Shown piece after piece: positions 25,264 to 33,235 of a stretch of 64,000 nt of DNA. Each line of letters opens with the position of its first letter. Within the stretch, counting starts at the first letter, position 1. The notes beneath the pieces are model-generated. The model saw only the letters and a program-made list of their open reading frames with translations, did no database searches and was not told the DNA's origin. The stretch covers positions 496,001-560,000 of the forward strand of contig NZ_CP041616.1 of NCBI RefSeq assembly GCF_007197575.1. The letters run 5' to 3'. The translations under genes were made by a program, and so were the position numbers. This DNA is from Ornithinimicrobium ciconiae (lineage in GTDB: Bacteria; Actinomycetota; Actinomycetes; Actinomycetales; Dermatophilaceae).

Positions 25264-26763
25264 TCAGGTGAACAGCGCTTCGTAGACCTTCTCGAACTGC
25301 CCGAACCGTTGGGTGTAGTAGGGCCGCCGGTTGGTGTCCGGGGCCAGCGCCTTGCCGAGGTCGGGTCGGGCGCGCGGGACATCTGGCGCGAGGGTGTCGA
25401 GCGTGAGCAGGGCGGTCCCACGCAGCGTCGTCCGCTTGAGCTGCACGGGGGTGACCGAGGTCCGCATCGCGTCGGCCATCACCTGCAACAGCTCGGGCCG
25501 GTCGGTGGTGACCCGCCCGCCGCAGAACAGCTTGTCGGGCTGGGGAGCGACCGTGCGCAGCTGTGCGGCGATCCGCGCATAGGACAGCGCGATGCCCTCG
25601 ACCACGCCGCGATAGACCTCGACCGGGGCCGACCCGGCACCGATCCCGGTGATCACGGCCCGTGCGTCGGCCGCCCACCCGGTGCTGCGCTCCCCGCTGA
25701 GGAAGGGCAGCACCAGCGGCGTGGTCTCGTGCGGCTCGGCCACCAGGGCGGCGGAGAGCTCGTCCTCGTCGACCTGGTCGGTGCGCAGCGTGACATCGGC
25801 CCACGCGAGAGCGCGGCCGACATCGTTGAGGGCACCTCCTACGAGGGACTTGTCGTGCGAGACCCGATAGCACCACAGGCCCGCGGGGAGTTTCTCGGGC
25901 AGGGTGCGCACCAGCACCCGCAGGGCACCGGACGTGGCGCAGGAGGCACCGATCGAGGTCTCGTCATAGGCGCCCAGGCCGACATTGGCGGCCAGTCCGT
26001 CGGTGATCGTCGCGAACCACTGGGCGTTCGCCAGCTGTGGCCACTTCCGCGCGATCTTCGCGGCCCGCTTGGTCGGCAGCTCCAGTGGTTGGTCCAGGTG
26101 GTGGATCGGGGGCAGCTGATCGACGCGGACCCCCGCGGTGGCGACGATGTCGGCATACCAGTCGGCGGTGTCCCGATCGACCATCCCGGTCCACGCGGCG
26201 GTCGAGGTGCCGGTGGCCAGCACGCCGGTCAGCCGGCGGAGGACGTAGTCGCCCAGCGACAGATAGTGCGCGGCTGCCGCGACGACCTCGGGCTTCTCCG
26301 CTGCGAGCCAGCGCAACCGTGCCGGCCAGTAGCTGGAGTGCACGCGGGTGCCGGTGCGCTGCTGCAGCGCCTCCTCGTCCAACTCGTCCCGCAGCTGCTC
26401 GACCTGTCGTCCGCAGCGCCCGTCGGCGTAGGTGTAGCAGGCGGTCAGCGGCGTGCCATCGGCGTCGACCACGACGAGCGAGGAGGCAAAGGTGTCCAGT
26501 GCCACCCCCGCCACCGACTCCTCACCGAGCGCGTCGGTGAGCTTGTCGATCACCGTGGTGACCTCGTCGACGACCTGGTCGGGGTCGATCTCTGAGGTGC
26601 CGTCGGGGGCCACGGTGAAGGTGTGGGGCACCTTGACGCGTTTGCCGACCGGCCGCCCGTGGGCGTCATAGATCATGCCCCGGGTCGCGGTGGACCCGAC
26701 ATCCACGGCGAGCACCAGCGGGGCCTCGGCCTGGTCGAGGTCAATCTCGAAGCTCGGTCCCAT
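25264..26763 (-). CDS. FGGY-family carbohydrate kinase
   Basis: The 499-residue cytoplasmic kinase phosphorylates a sugar or polyol with ATP. The N-terminal phosphate loop is VLAVDVGSTATRGMIYDAHG. Further FGGY blocks are GVALDTFASSLVVVD, SLGDYVLRRLTG, ITDGLAANVGLGAYDE (catalytic Asp region), GGALNDVGRAL, VLPFLSGERSTGW and LFCGGRVTTDRPELLQVMAD. The pattern is nearest gluconokinase or xylulokinase, but the sugar cannot be fixed. A CATACT hexamer 6 nt before the ATG suggests a leaderless message. It converges with the aminotransferase gene across 37 bp. Confidence 0.9.
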   Translation of the reverse strand: MGPSFEIDLDQAEAPLVLAVDVGSTATRGMIYDAHGRPVGKRVKVPHTFTVAPDGTSEIDPDQVVDEVTTVIDKLTDALGEESVAGVALDTFASSLVVVDADGTPLTACYTYADGRCGRQVEQLRDELDEEALQQRTGTRVHSSYWPARLRWLAAEKPEVVAAAAHYLSLGDYVLRRLTGVLATGTSTAAWTGMVDRDTADWYADIVATAGVRVDQLPPIHHLDQPLELPTKRAAKIARKWPQLANAQWFATITDGLAANVGLGAYDETSIGASCATSGALRVLVRTLPEKLPAGLWCYRVSHDKSLVGGALNDVGRALAWADVTLRTDQVDEDELSAALVAEPHETTPLVLPFLSGERSTGWAADARAVITGIGAGSAPVEVYRGVVEGIALSYARIAAQLRTVAPQPDKLFCGGRVTTDRPELLQVMADAMRTSVTPVQLKRTTLRGTALLTLDTLAPDVPRARPDLGKALAPDTNRRPYYTQRFGQFEKVYEALFT

Positions 26764-26769
26764 GACCCG

Positions 26770-26775
26770 AGTATG
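26770..26775 (-). promoter_or_regulatory. -10-like hexamer of a leaderless promoter (FGGY kinase)
   Basis: On the minus strand CATACT lies exactly 6 nt before the ATG at 26763. It deviates from TANNNT in the first base. Confidence 0.5.
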
Positions 26776-26844
26776 CCGTGCGCTCACCCGGCTCTGCCGG
26801 ATGCGGGACAGGGGCGGCCTGGCACGCGAAACAAGGGACGTCCC

Positions 26845-26925
26845 GCAGTCAGGGACAATGGGGCTCCCACGAACGGCGACAATGGTGGTTCCGGAGACGG
26901 GGACAACGGTGGCCCCGCGCTGCGG
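26845..26925. repeat. Degenerate ~24-bp repeats upstream of the E1 alpha promoter
   Basis: Three degenerate units with the core GACAAYGGNGG-NN-CC are spaced about 24-25 bp apart. The array ends next to the TAGCGT hexamer at 26926, so it covers the upstream promoter region of the dehydrogenase operon. Confidence 0.65.
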
Positions 26926-26931
26926 TAGCGT
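26926..26931 (+). promoter_or_regulatory. -10 hexamer of the E1alpha-E1beta-E2 operon promoter
   Basis: TAGCGT at this position would start a transcript near 26938 with a leader of about 57 nt. AAGGAG (26980-26985) lies 9 nt before the GTG of the first gene, so this operon is translated conventionally, unlike many neighbours. Confidence 0.5.
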
Positions 26932-26994
26932 GGTCCAGAACCCTGCGACAGGTGCTGGTGCTTCGGCGCCAGCCCGATGAAGGAGTAAGAACCT

Positions 26995-28185
26995 GTGAGC
27001 GACGACGTCGTCGCGCCGGTGGACACCGCCGCGCCCGCGACCCACGAACCACCCGCCAGAGACATCACCGATGGCGGTCCGGACATGGTCCAGTTCCTCG
27101 ATGCCGACGGCCAGCGGGTCGCGCTCACCGAGGTCAACAGCCCGTATGCCGAATATGTCGACCAGATCGACGACGAGCAGCTGCGCAGCCTCTATCGCGA
27201 CCTGGTGCTGGTGCGCCGTGTCGACGCCGAGGGCCACGCCCTGCAGCGTCAGGGTGAGCTCGGCCTGTGGCCCTCGCTGCTGGGGCAGGAGGCTGCCCAG
27301 GTCGGTGCCGGTCGCGCGATGCGAGCGCAGGACTACGCCTTCCCCGGCTACCGCGAGCACGGTGTGGCGTGGTGCAAGGGGGTTGATCCGATCAACCTGC
27401 TCGGCATGTTCCGTGGGGTCAACCACGGTGGGTGGGACTCCAATGAGAACAACTTCCACCTCTACACGATCGTCATCGGCAACCAGATGCTGCACGCGTC
27501 GGGGTATGCGATGGGTGTGCAGAAGGACGGCATGGTCGGCACCGGGGACCCGGAGCGGGACACCGCGGTGATGGCCTTCACCGGTGACGGAGGGACGGCC
27601 CAGGGTGACTACAACGAGGCCCTGGTCTTTGCCTCCGTGGCGCACTCGCCGGTGGTCTTCTTCGTCCAGAACAACCACTGGGCGATCTCCGAGCCCAACG
27701 ACCGCCAGTTCACGATCCCGCCCTACCAGCGCGCGCGTGGCTTCGGCATCCCGGGCGTGCGGGTCGACGGCAACGACGTGCTCGCCTCCCTGGCCGTCAC
27801 CCAGGGCGCGTTGGACCGGGCCCGCAGCGCTGGTGGCCCGACGCTGATCGAGGCGTTCACCTATCGGATGGGGGCGCACACCACCTCGGACGACCCGACG
27901 AAATATCGGATCGCGGCCGAGGTCGACATCTGGAAGAAGAAGGACCCGATCGACCGGCTGCGCAAGCACCTGGAGAGCAAAGGACTGGCCGACCAGGAGT
28001 GGCTCGAGGCCCTCGACGCAGAGGCCGACGAGCTGGCTCTGCGCATCCGCACGGCGTGCCAGGAGATGCCGAACCCTCCGCACTCGCAGATGTTCGAGAA
28101 GGTCTATGCCGAGCCGCACCCGCTCGTGGATCGCGAGCGTGCGGAGTTCCTGGCCTACCAGGCGAGCTTTGAGGAGGACTCATGA
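26995..28185 (+). CDS. pdhA: 2-oxoacid dehydrogenase E1 component, alpha subunit
   Basis: This is the thiamine-diphosphate-dependent E1 alpha of a pyruvate or branched-chain 2-oxoacid dehydrogenase complex, which decarboxylates the 2-oxoacid and passes the acyl group to E2. The 396-residue protein has the ThDP-Mg motif beginning GDGGTAQGDYNEALVF and closing with FVQNNHWAIS. It also has the phosphorylation-loop-like YRMGAHTTSDDPTKYR. The ~45-residue N-terminal tail is family-typical. Mycobacterial proteins named PdhA in this arrangement act in a branched-chain complex, so the true substrate is open. Its stop overlaps the start of the beta subunit gene (ATGA). Confidence 0.93.
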   Translation: MSDDVVAPVDTAAPATHEPPARDITDGGPDMVQFLDADGQRVALTEVNSPYAEYVDQIDDEQLRSLYRDLVLVRRVDAEGHALQRQGELGLWPSLLGQEAAQVGAGRAMRAQDYAFPGYREHGVAWCKGVDPINLLGMFRGVNHGGWDSNENNFHLYTIVIGNQMLHASGYAMGVQKDGMVGTGDPERDTAVMAFTGDGGTAQGDYNEALVFASVAHSPVVFFVQNNHWAISEPNDRQFTIPPYQRARGFGIPGVRVDGNDVLASLAVTQGALDRARSAGGPTLIEAFTYRMGAHTTSDDPTKYRIAAEVDIWKKKDPIDRLRKHLESKGLADQEWLEALDAEADELALRIRTACQEMPNPPHSQMFEKVYAEPHPLVDRERAEFLAYQASFEEDS

Positions 28186-29183
28186 GTGCCACCAGTGGGG
28201 CCGCGCCCCAGAAGATGACGATCGCCAAGGCGCTCAACGCCGGCATGCGGGCCGCGATGGAGGCCGACTCCAAGGTCGTGCTGCTGGGTGAGGACATCGG
28301 CAAGCTCGGCGGGGTCTTCCGCATCACCGAGGGCCTGCAGAAGGACTTCGGCGAGGACCGGGTCATCGACACCCCGCTGGCGGAGTCGGGGATCATGGGC
28401 ACCGCGGTGGGCCTGGCCCTGCGTGGCTACCGTCCGGTGGTTGAGATCCAGTTCGACGGGTTCGTCTATCCGGCCTTCGACCAGATCATCAGCCAGGTCT
28501 CCAAGATGCACTACCGCTCGCAGGGGCACCTGAAGCTGCCGATGGTCATCCGCATCCCCTATGGCGGTGGCATCGGTGCCGTGGAGCACCACAGTGAGTC
28601 CAACGAGGCCTACTTCGCGCACACCGCGGGCCTGCGGGTGGTCACCTGCTCCACGGCGGAGGACGGCTACTGGATGATCCAGCAGGCGATCGCCAGTGAC
28701 GACCCGGTCGTGTTCTACGAGCCGAAGCGTCGCTATCACGAGCGGGGTGAGATCGAGTTCACGGACAGCGCCCGTCTCGGTCTGCACGACGCGGTGGTCC
28801 GCAACTCGGGCACCGATGTGACCGTGCTGGCCTACGGGCCGATGGTGAAGACAGCGCTCATCGCAGCCCAGGCCGCGGAGGTTGAGGGACGCTCGATCGA
28901 GGTCGTCGACCTGCGCTCGCTGTCACCGCTGGACGTCCCGACCATCCTGGAGTCGGTGAAGAAGACCGGCCGGGTCGTCGTGGCGCACGAGGCGCAGACC
29001 TTCCTCGGCATGGGCGCGGAGCTGGCGGCGATGATCCAGGCCGAGGCGTTCTACCACCTCGAGGCACCCGTCATCCGGGTCGGTGGCTACAACATCCCCT
29101 ACCCGCCCAGCCGGCACGAGGAGGTCTTCCTCCCCGACCTCGACCGGATCCTGGACGCCGTCGATCGGGCTTTGGCCCACTGA
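28182..29183 (+). CDS. pdhB: 2-oxoacid dehydrogenase E1 component, beta subunit
   Basis: The 333-residue partner of E1 alpha completes the ThDP-dependent heterotetramer. Conserved blocks are NAGMRAAMEADSKVVLLGED, DTPLAESGIMGTAVGLALRG, MHYRSQGHLKLPMVIRIPYG, VEHHSESNEAYFAHTAGLRVV and the C-terminal VVDLRSLSPLDVPTILESV. The length is normal. Translation is coupled to E1 alpha through an ATGA overlap, and the E2 gene follows after 64 bp with its own ribosome site. No E3 (lipoamide dehydrogenase) gene is in the window, so E3 must be supplied from elsewhere. Confidence 0.94.
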   Translation: MSATSGAAPQKMTIAKALNAGMRAAMEADSKVVLLGEDIGKLGGVFRITEGLQKDFGEDRVIDTPLAESGIMGTAVGLALRGYRPVVEIQFDGFVYPAFDQIISQVSKMHYRSQGHLKLPMVIRIPYGGGIGAVEHHSESNEAYFAHTAGLRVVTCSTAEDGYWMIQQAIASDDPVVFYEPKRRYHERGEIEFTDSARLGLHDAVVRNSGTDVTVLAYGPMVKTALIAAQAAEVEGRSIEVVDLRSLSPLDVPTILESVKKTGRVVVAHEAQTFLGMGAELAAMIQAEAFYHLEAPVIRVGGYNIPYPPSRHEEVFLPDLDRILDAVDRALAH

Positions 29184-29247
29184 GGGTCGAGCCCACGCCT
29201 GCCACCATTACAGCCACTGACCACTCCCTCTCCTAGGAGTACGCACC

Positions 29248-30840
29248 GTGCCACAGTTCAACTTGCCAGACCCCGGTGAGGGCCTCGTCGAGGCCGATAT
29301 CGTCACCTGGAAGGTCAAGGTCGGCGACGAGGTCAAGGTCAACGACATCGTCGTGGAGATCGAGACCGCCAAGTCCTTGGTCGAGTTGCCCATCCCCTGG
29401 GCCGGCACGGTCCAGGAGATCCTCGTCGAGGAGGGCGCCACTGTCGAGGTCGGAGCGCCGATCATCGTGATCGACACCGGCGACGGCGGCGGGACTGGTG
29501 GCTCGGGCGGCGCCGAGGCCGGACAGGCCGGCGCGAGCGGTGAGCAGGCCTCTTCCGGCGGCGACACGGTGGGTACGGCGGCGCCCGGCACCCAGGCGGC
29601 GCCGGGCGAGGCCACTCCCGAGGAGCCGACCCGTGAGGCAAACCTCGTCGGCTACGGACCCTCGGCCGGTGCCACCCAGCGCCGGGCCCGCAGGTCGGCC
29701 GCGACCCCGAGCGCGCCCCAGGCTCAGCCCGCGGTGCAGGCCCAGGCAGTTACGCAGGCACAGCCCGAGCCAGTGGCGCAACCTGCTCCTGCACCTGCTC
29801 CCGTGGCCGAGCCCGTGGCCCCGGCGGGCCCATCCCTGGCCAAGCCGCCGGTGCGCAAGTACGCCAAGGACAAGGGGGTCGACCTGAGGTCGGTCCCCGC
29901 GACCCGCGAGGACGGCGTGATCACCCGTGCCGACGTGGACGCCTACCTGGTCGCCGGGTCCGCCCCGGCTGTCGGCGCACTGTCTGCGGGTGCTGCGGCA
30001 GGAGCCGCCGGCGCCACCCACGCGGCTACCGCACCCGCGGCAGCGGCTCCGCAGACGCCCGCGACTGGCAGCGACGCAGCCAGCGCCCCGGCATACACCG
30101 CCCCGGTGTTTGACCGCACGGGTGAGCGGGAGACGCGCACACCGGTCAAGGGTGTGCGCAAGATGACCGCTCAGGCGATGACCAGCTCGGCCTTCAGCGC
30201 GCCGCACGTCACCGAGTTCATCACCGTCGACGTCAGCGCCACGATGGAGTTGGTCACCCGGCTCAAGAGCGACCGTGAGTTCCGCGGCGTGCGGGTCAAC
30301 CCGATGTTGTTGGTCGCCAAGGCCGTGTGCCTGGCCGTCAAGCGCAACCCCGGCATGATCGCCGTGTGGGACGAGGCCGCTCAGGAGGTCGTCCAGAAGA
30401 ACTACCTCAACCTCGGGATCGCCGCCGCGACACCGCGCGGCCTGATGGTGCCCAACATCAAGGACGCGGACCTGATGGATCTGCGCCAGCTGGCCGACGC
30501 GATGGCCAACCTCGTGGAGACCGCCCGCGCCGGTCGCACGCAGCCCGCGGAGATGTCCGGTGGATGCATCACGATCACCAACGTCGGGGTCTTCGGCGTC
30601 GACACCGGCACCCCGATCATCAACCCCGGTGAGTCGGCCATCGTGGCCTTCGGCGCCGTTCGCCGCCAGCCCTGGGTCGTGACTGCGCCCGACGGCTCCG
30701 AGGAGATCGTGCCGCGCTGGATCACCCAGCTCGCGGTCTCCTTCGACCACCGCCTCATCGACGGTGAGCTCGGATCCATGTTCCTGGCCGACCTCGCGGC
30801 CATCCTGGAGGACCCGGGTCGCGCGCTGGTCTGGGGCTGA
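29248..30840 (+). CDS. pdhC: Dihydrolipoamide acyltransferase (E2)
   Basis: This is the core enzyme of the complex and transfers the acyl group from lipoyl-lysine to CoA. The 530-residue protein has one N-terminal lipoyl domain (residues ~2-78) with the lipoylation lysine in VEIETAKSLVELP. A Gly/Ala/Gln/Pro-rich linker leads to a peripheral-subunit-binding domain (VRKYAKDKGVDLRSVPATRE, ~200-240). A second Ala-rich linker leads to the catalytic domain (~295-530), which ends with VSFDHRLIDGELG and holds the active His and Asp. A single lipoyl domain with long flexible linkers is common in branched-chain-type E2. An AGGAG-like site precedes the start. The stop is followed by a tandem repeat. Confidence 0.94.
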   Translation: MPQFNLPDPGEGLVEADIVTWKVKVGDEVKVNDIVVEIETAKSLVELPIPWAGTVQEILVEEGATVEVGAPIIVIDTGDGGGTGGSGGAEAGQAGASGEQASSGGDTVGTAAPGTQAAPGEATPEEPTREANLVGYGPSAGATQRRARRSAATPSAPQAQPAVQAQAVTQAQPEPVAQPAPAPAPVAEPVAPAGPSLAKPPVRKYAKDKGVDLRSVPATREDGVITRADVDAYLVAGSAPAVGALSAGAAAGAAGATHAATAPAAAAPQTPATGSDAASAPAYTAPVFDRTGERETRTPVKGVRKMTAQAMTSSAFSAPHVTEFITVDVSATMELVTRLKSDREFRGVRVNPMLLVAKAVCLAVKRNPGMIAVWDEAAQEVVQKNYLNLGIAAATPRGLMVPNIKDADLMDLRQLADAMANLVETARAGRTQPAEMSGGCITITNVGVFGVDTGTPIINPGESAIVAFGAVRRQPWVVTAPDGSEEIVPRWITQLAVSFDHRLIDGELGSMFLADLAAILEDPGRALVWG

Positions 30841-30852
30841 GTCGTGGCGCGG

Positions 30853-30912
30853 TCCCACGCTCGGCGCTCTGAGCCGGGCCCGTCCCACGCTCGGCGCTCT
30901 GACCCGGGCCCG
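30853..30912. repeat. 30-bp tandem repeat, two copies
   Basis: Two 30-bp units at 30853-30882 and 30883-30912 differ at one base and are followed by a few bases of a third. They begin 13 bp after the E2 stop codon. An open frame runs through them, but the downstream start at 30946 makes them more likely noncoding. Confidence 0.8.
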
Positions 30913-30945
30913 TCCGGCGCGGACTCCTCCACCGCCCGAGGCCGT

Positions 30946-31392
30946 GTGCCCGCACTCCGTGGCGCAGCCGACGACGGTCGGTCTCCGCGTCCGCGCCGCC
31001 GGGTGCGGCTAAAGGATCGACTCTTCGTCGGGTTGTGCGTGCTGGCCGCCGTGGCTGTCGTGCTCTTTGCGCTGTCCCGCGGCAACCCCCGGGCCGCAGC
31101 GATCGGCGGCGGGCTGTTCCTCGGCTATGCGGTGCTGCACTCGGTCGTGCGCCGGTTGGAGCCAGCGGCTCGGCTGGTCACCGGTCACGAGGCGGACCAG
31201 GCGGAGCGCCTCACGCAGTTCCGCGCCATGCGCACCGCCGGTCAGATGGCGCTGCTCGTCGCCGTGGTCGGCGTTGCCCTGGCGCTGTTCGCGGACTGGG
31301 ACACCGGCTTGTGGGTCGCCGGCACCGCTGTGGTCGTGGTGGCCTCGTTCGTGGTCGCCCTCTGGTGGTTCGGCCGCACGCCGCAGAGCTGA
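30946..31392 (+). CDS. Small membrane protein with four predicted TM helices
   Basis: No named family is recognised. The frame encodes LFVGLCVLAAVAVVLFAL, AAAIGGGLFLGYAVLHSVV, a charged middle (TGHEADQAERLTQFRAMR) and two further TM helices, AGQMALLVAVVGVALALFA and WVAGTAVVVVASFVVALWWF. The start is uncertain. I chose GTG 30946 because GAGG lies 4 nt upstream. GTG 30844 would add 34 residues encoded by a 30-bp tandem repeat, and GTG 31003 would begin just before the first helix. The gene is in the same direction as the dehydrogenase operon and is followed 14 bp later by the VOC gene. Confidence 0.68.
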   Translation: MPALRGAADDGRSPRPRRRVRLKDRLFVGLCVLAAVAVVLFALSRGNPRAAAIGGGLFLGYAVLHSVVRRLEPAARLVTGHEADQAERLTQFRAMRTAGQMALLVAVVGVALALFADWDTGLWVAGTAVVVVASFVVALWWFGRTPQS

Positions 31393-31406
31393 GTCGAGGA
31401 GCAGGC

Positions 31407-31862
31407 ATGACACCACCGAGGATCCGGGGCACCTCGGTCTCGATCAGCACTCCGGCACCGCGGGCACTCGCCGAGTTCTATGCCCGGCTGCTGGACCTCG
31501 AGATCACGGTCGCCGAAGGCGCTCGCGAGGGCGAGCCGGTTGACGCGGGCTGGGCGCAGATCCGACCCGTCGAGGGCCGTCTGGACATGACTCTCAACTT
31601 CGAGTGGGACGAGCACTACGTTCCACCGGCGTGGCCGACCCCCGCCCCCAGCCACCTGGGTTGGCCCTCGGTCTCTGGAGAGGTCTCCGCCGGGCCCGCA
31701 CCACAGCAGGTCATGGCTCACCTCGACCTGTGGGCCGAGGACCTCTCGGCGTCCGTGGCCTGGGCGATCGAGTGCGGTGCCACCGAGCATCCGCACCAGC
31801 CCCAGGAGAACGTGCGGGTCATGGTGGATCCGCACGGCCACCCGTTCTGCCTGTTCACCTGA
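31407..31862 (+). CDS. VOC (glyoxalase/dioxygenase) family protein
   Basis: The 151-residue protein fits the paired beta-alpha-beta-beta-beta fold of the vicinal-oxygen-chelate family. The first half is VSISTPAPRALAEFYARLLD...WAQIRP and the second half is MAHLDLWAEDLSASVAWAIE, closing with VMVDPHGHPFCLF. Metal ligands typical of active members may be present (His in AHLDLW, and residues in the last strand), but I cannot confirm a full set. The function could be a glyoxalase, dioxygenase or drug-binding protein. GAGGAG precedes the ATG. Confidence 0.85.
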   Translation: MTPPRIRGTSVSISTPAPRALAEFYARLLDLEITVAEGAREGEPVDAGWAQIRPVEGRLDMTLNFEWDEHYVPPAWPTPAPSHLGWPSVSGEVSAGPAPQQVMAHLDLWAEDLSASVAWAIECGATEHPHQPQENVRVMVDPHGHPFCLFT

Positions 31863-31953
31863 GTGGGGCCGGCGCTGTGCCTCGTCGTGGTACACGGGGC
31901 CACCGCAGCATCATTTACCATTTCTTGAGCAAACATTCGGGAAAGGGACAGGA

Positions 31954-33198
31954 TTGTCAAGCCTTCTCGCCAAGATCGCCATTGGCGTTTTATCCGTCGG
32001 AGTCGTGACAACCGGAGCCGTGCACGTGCTGGGGGGACCAACCGAGGCAACGGCCGGGGGTTCTCTGGCAGCTTCGGTGGTCAAGGTGGTGGACGGGGAC
32101 ACCCTCGACGTGCGGTATGGCGGTGAGGTCCACCGAGTCCGCCTGCTGAATGTTGATGCGCCGGAGAGCAAGGATCCGAATCGGCCAGTCGAGTGTCTGG
32201 GGCAGGCAGCCTCGGAGTTCCTTGCTGATCAACTCCCTGTGGGCAGGGACGTCACCCTCGAGTTTGACGTCGACCTCGTCGACCCGTACGACCGTGTCCT
32301 GGCGGGGGTCTTCAAGGATGACGTCCTGATCAATGCCGAGATCGCACGTGCGGGGCTGGGCGTGCCGGTGTACTTCGCACCCAACAAGCAGTTCCTGTCG
32401 CAGGTCGAGAGCGCGCATGCCGAAGCAGAAAGCCACCAGCTCGGTCTGTATGACCCGGCCGCGGAGTGTTCGATTCCCGCACAGCTGGAACAACTGCGGA
32501 CCGCGCAGGACCAACTGGCACAGGCGACTCCTGCCGAGGATGCTTCCGCTGCGGAGATCGCGGCCTTCCTTGAGCAGATTGAGCGGGAGCAGAGTGGCGC
32601 GGCTGCCTTGCTGTTGCTTCTCGGAGGCGACTCGAGCGTTGTCCCGCTCGCGGGGTACACCGCGGACGACATCGCGGAGATGAGCTCGACGGTGCATGGC
32701 ATCGACGCCACCCTCACGACGACCCATGCCGCGTGGAGCGACAAGCATGACCAGGCCGTGTCGAGGGAGGCGGCGATCGCAGAACGCAAGGTCGAGGAAC
32801 AGAAGCGCGCCGACGAAGCGGCTCAGCGTGCGGCTGAGGAGAAGGCCGAGCGTGCGGCTGAGGAGAAGGCCGAGCGTGAGGCCGAGGAAAAGGTGCAACG
32901 CGAGGCGGAGGCGGCGGCTCAACGTGAGGCCGAGGAGAAGTCCCAGCGGGAAGAGGAGCAGCGCCGCCAGGCAGAGGAAGAGGCTAGGCGTCAGCCTCCC
33001 GCTCCTGCTCCGGCTCCTGCTCCAGCCCCGGCTCCAGCTCCTCCGCCTGCCCCGGCTCCTCCGCCTGCTCCTGCTCCGGACCGCCCCGGCGCTGGCTATA
33101 CCGGCTGCCGCGACTACAGCAAGCCCGGACCCTACTTTGACGACAAGGGCCGGGGATACATGCCGATCGACTGCAAGACGAAGGCTCCGCTCGCCTAG
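31954..33198 (+). CDS. Secreted thermonuclease-family protein with coiled coil and Pro-rich tail
   Basis: The 414-residue exported protein starts with a hydrophobic signal segment (LAKIAIGVLSVGVVTTGAVHV). A staphylococcal-nuclease domain follows (about residues 45-170). Its motifs VKVVDGDTLDV, RVRLLNVDAPES and DPYDRVLAGVF carry the expected acidic and Arg catalytic positions. Next comes a linker, then a charged coiled coil (about 275-350, repeated AEEKAERE-like), a Pro-Ala run, and a short C-terminal Cys-containing module (TGCRDYSKPGPYFDDKG...IDCKTK). I chose a TTG start because AAAGGGACAGGA lies directly upstream and the homologous signal begins there; upstream residues in the frame are antisense-like. 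The leader DNA is unusually AT-rich, hinting at transfer. Confidence 0.8.
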   Translation: MSSLLAKIAIGVLSVGVVTTGAVHVLGGPTEATAGGSLAASVVKVVDGDTLDVRYGGEVHRVRLLNVDAPESKDPNRPVECLGQAASEFLADQLPVGRDVTLEFDVDLVDPYDRVLAGVFKDDVLINAEIARAGLGVPVYFAPNKQFLSQVESAHAEAESHQLGLYDPAAECSIPAQLEQLRTAQDQLAQATPAEDASAAEIAAFLEQIEREQSGAAALLLLLGGDSSVVPLAGYTADDIAEMSSTVHGIDATLTTTHAAWSDKHDQAVSREAAIAERKVEEQKRADEAAQRAAEEKAERAAEEKAEREAEEKVQREAEAAAQREAEEKSQREEEQRRQAEEEARRQPPAPAPAPAPAPAPAPPPAPAPPPAPAPDRPGAGYTGCRDYSKPGPYFDDKGRGYMPIDCKTKAPLA

Positions 33199-33235
33199 CG
33201 GACAGCAGGACGGGGTTGACGTGTCCCCGACCGGC

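Noticed and set aside
26764-28119. Minus-strand extension of the FGGY kinase frame across the E1 alpha gene
   Set aside because: The kinase fold starts at the ATG at 26763, which has its own -10 hexamer. The extension is antisense to an unmistakable E1 alpha gene.
31777-31953. Upstream ATG start for the secreted nuclease
   Set aside because: It would overlap the VOC gene in another frame and hide the signal peptide. The TTG with AAAGGGACAGGA upstream gives a proper exported protein.
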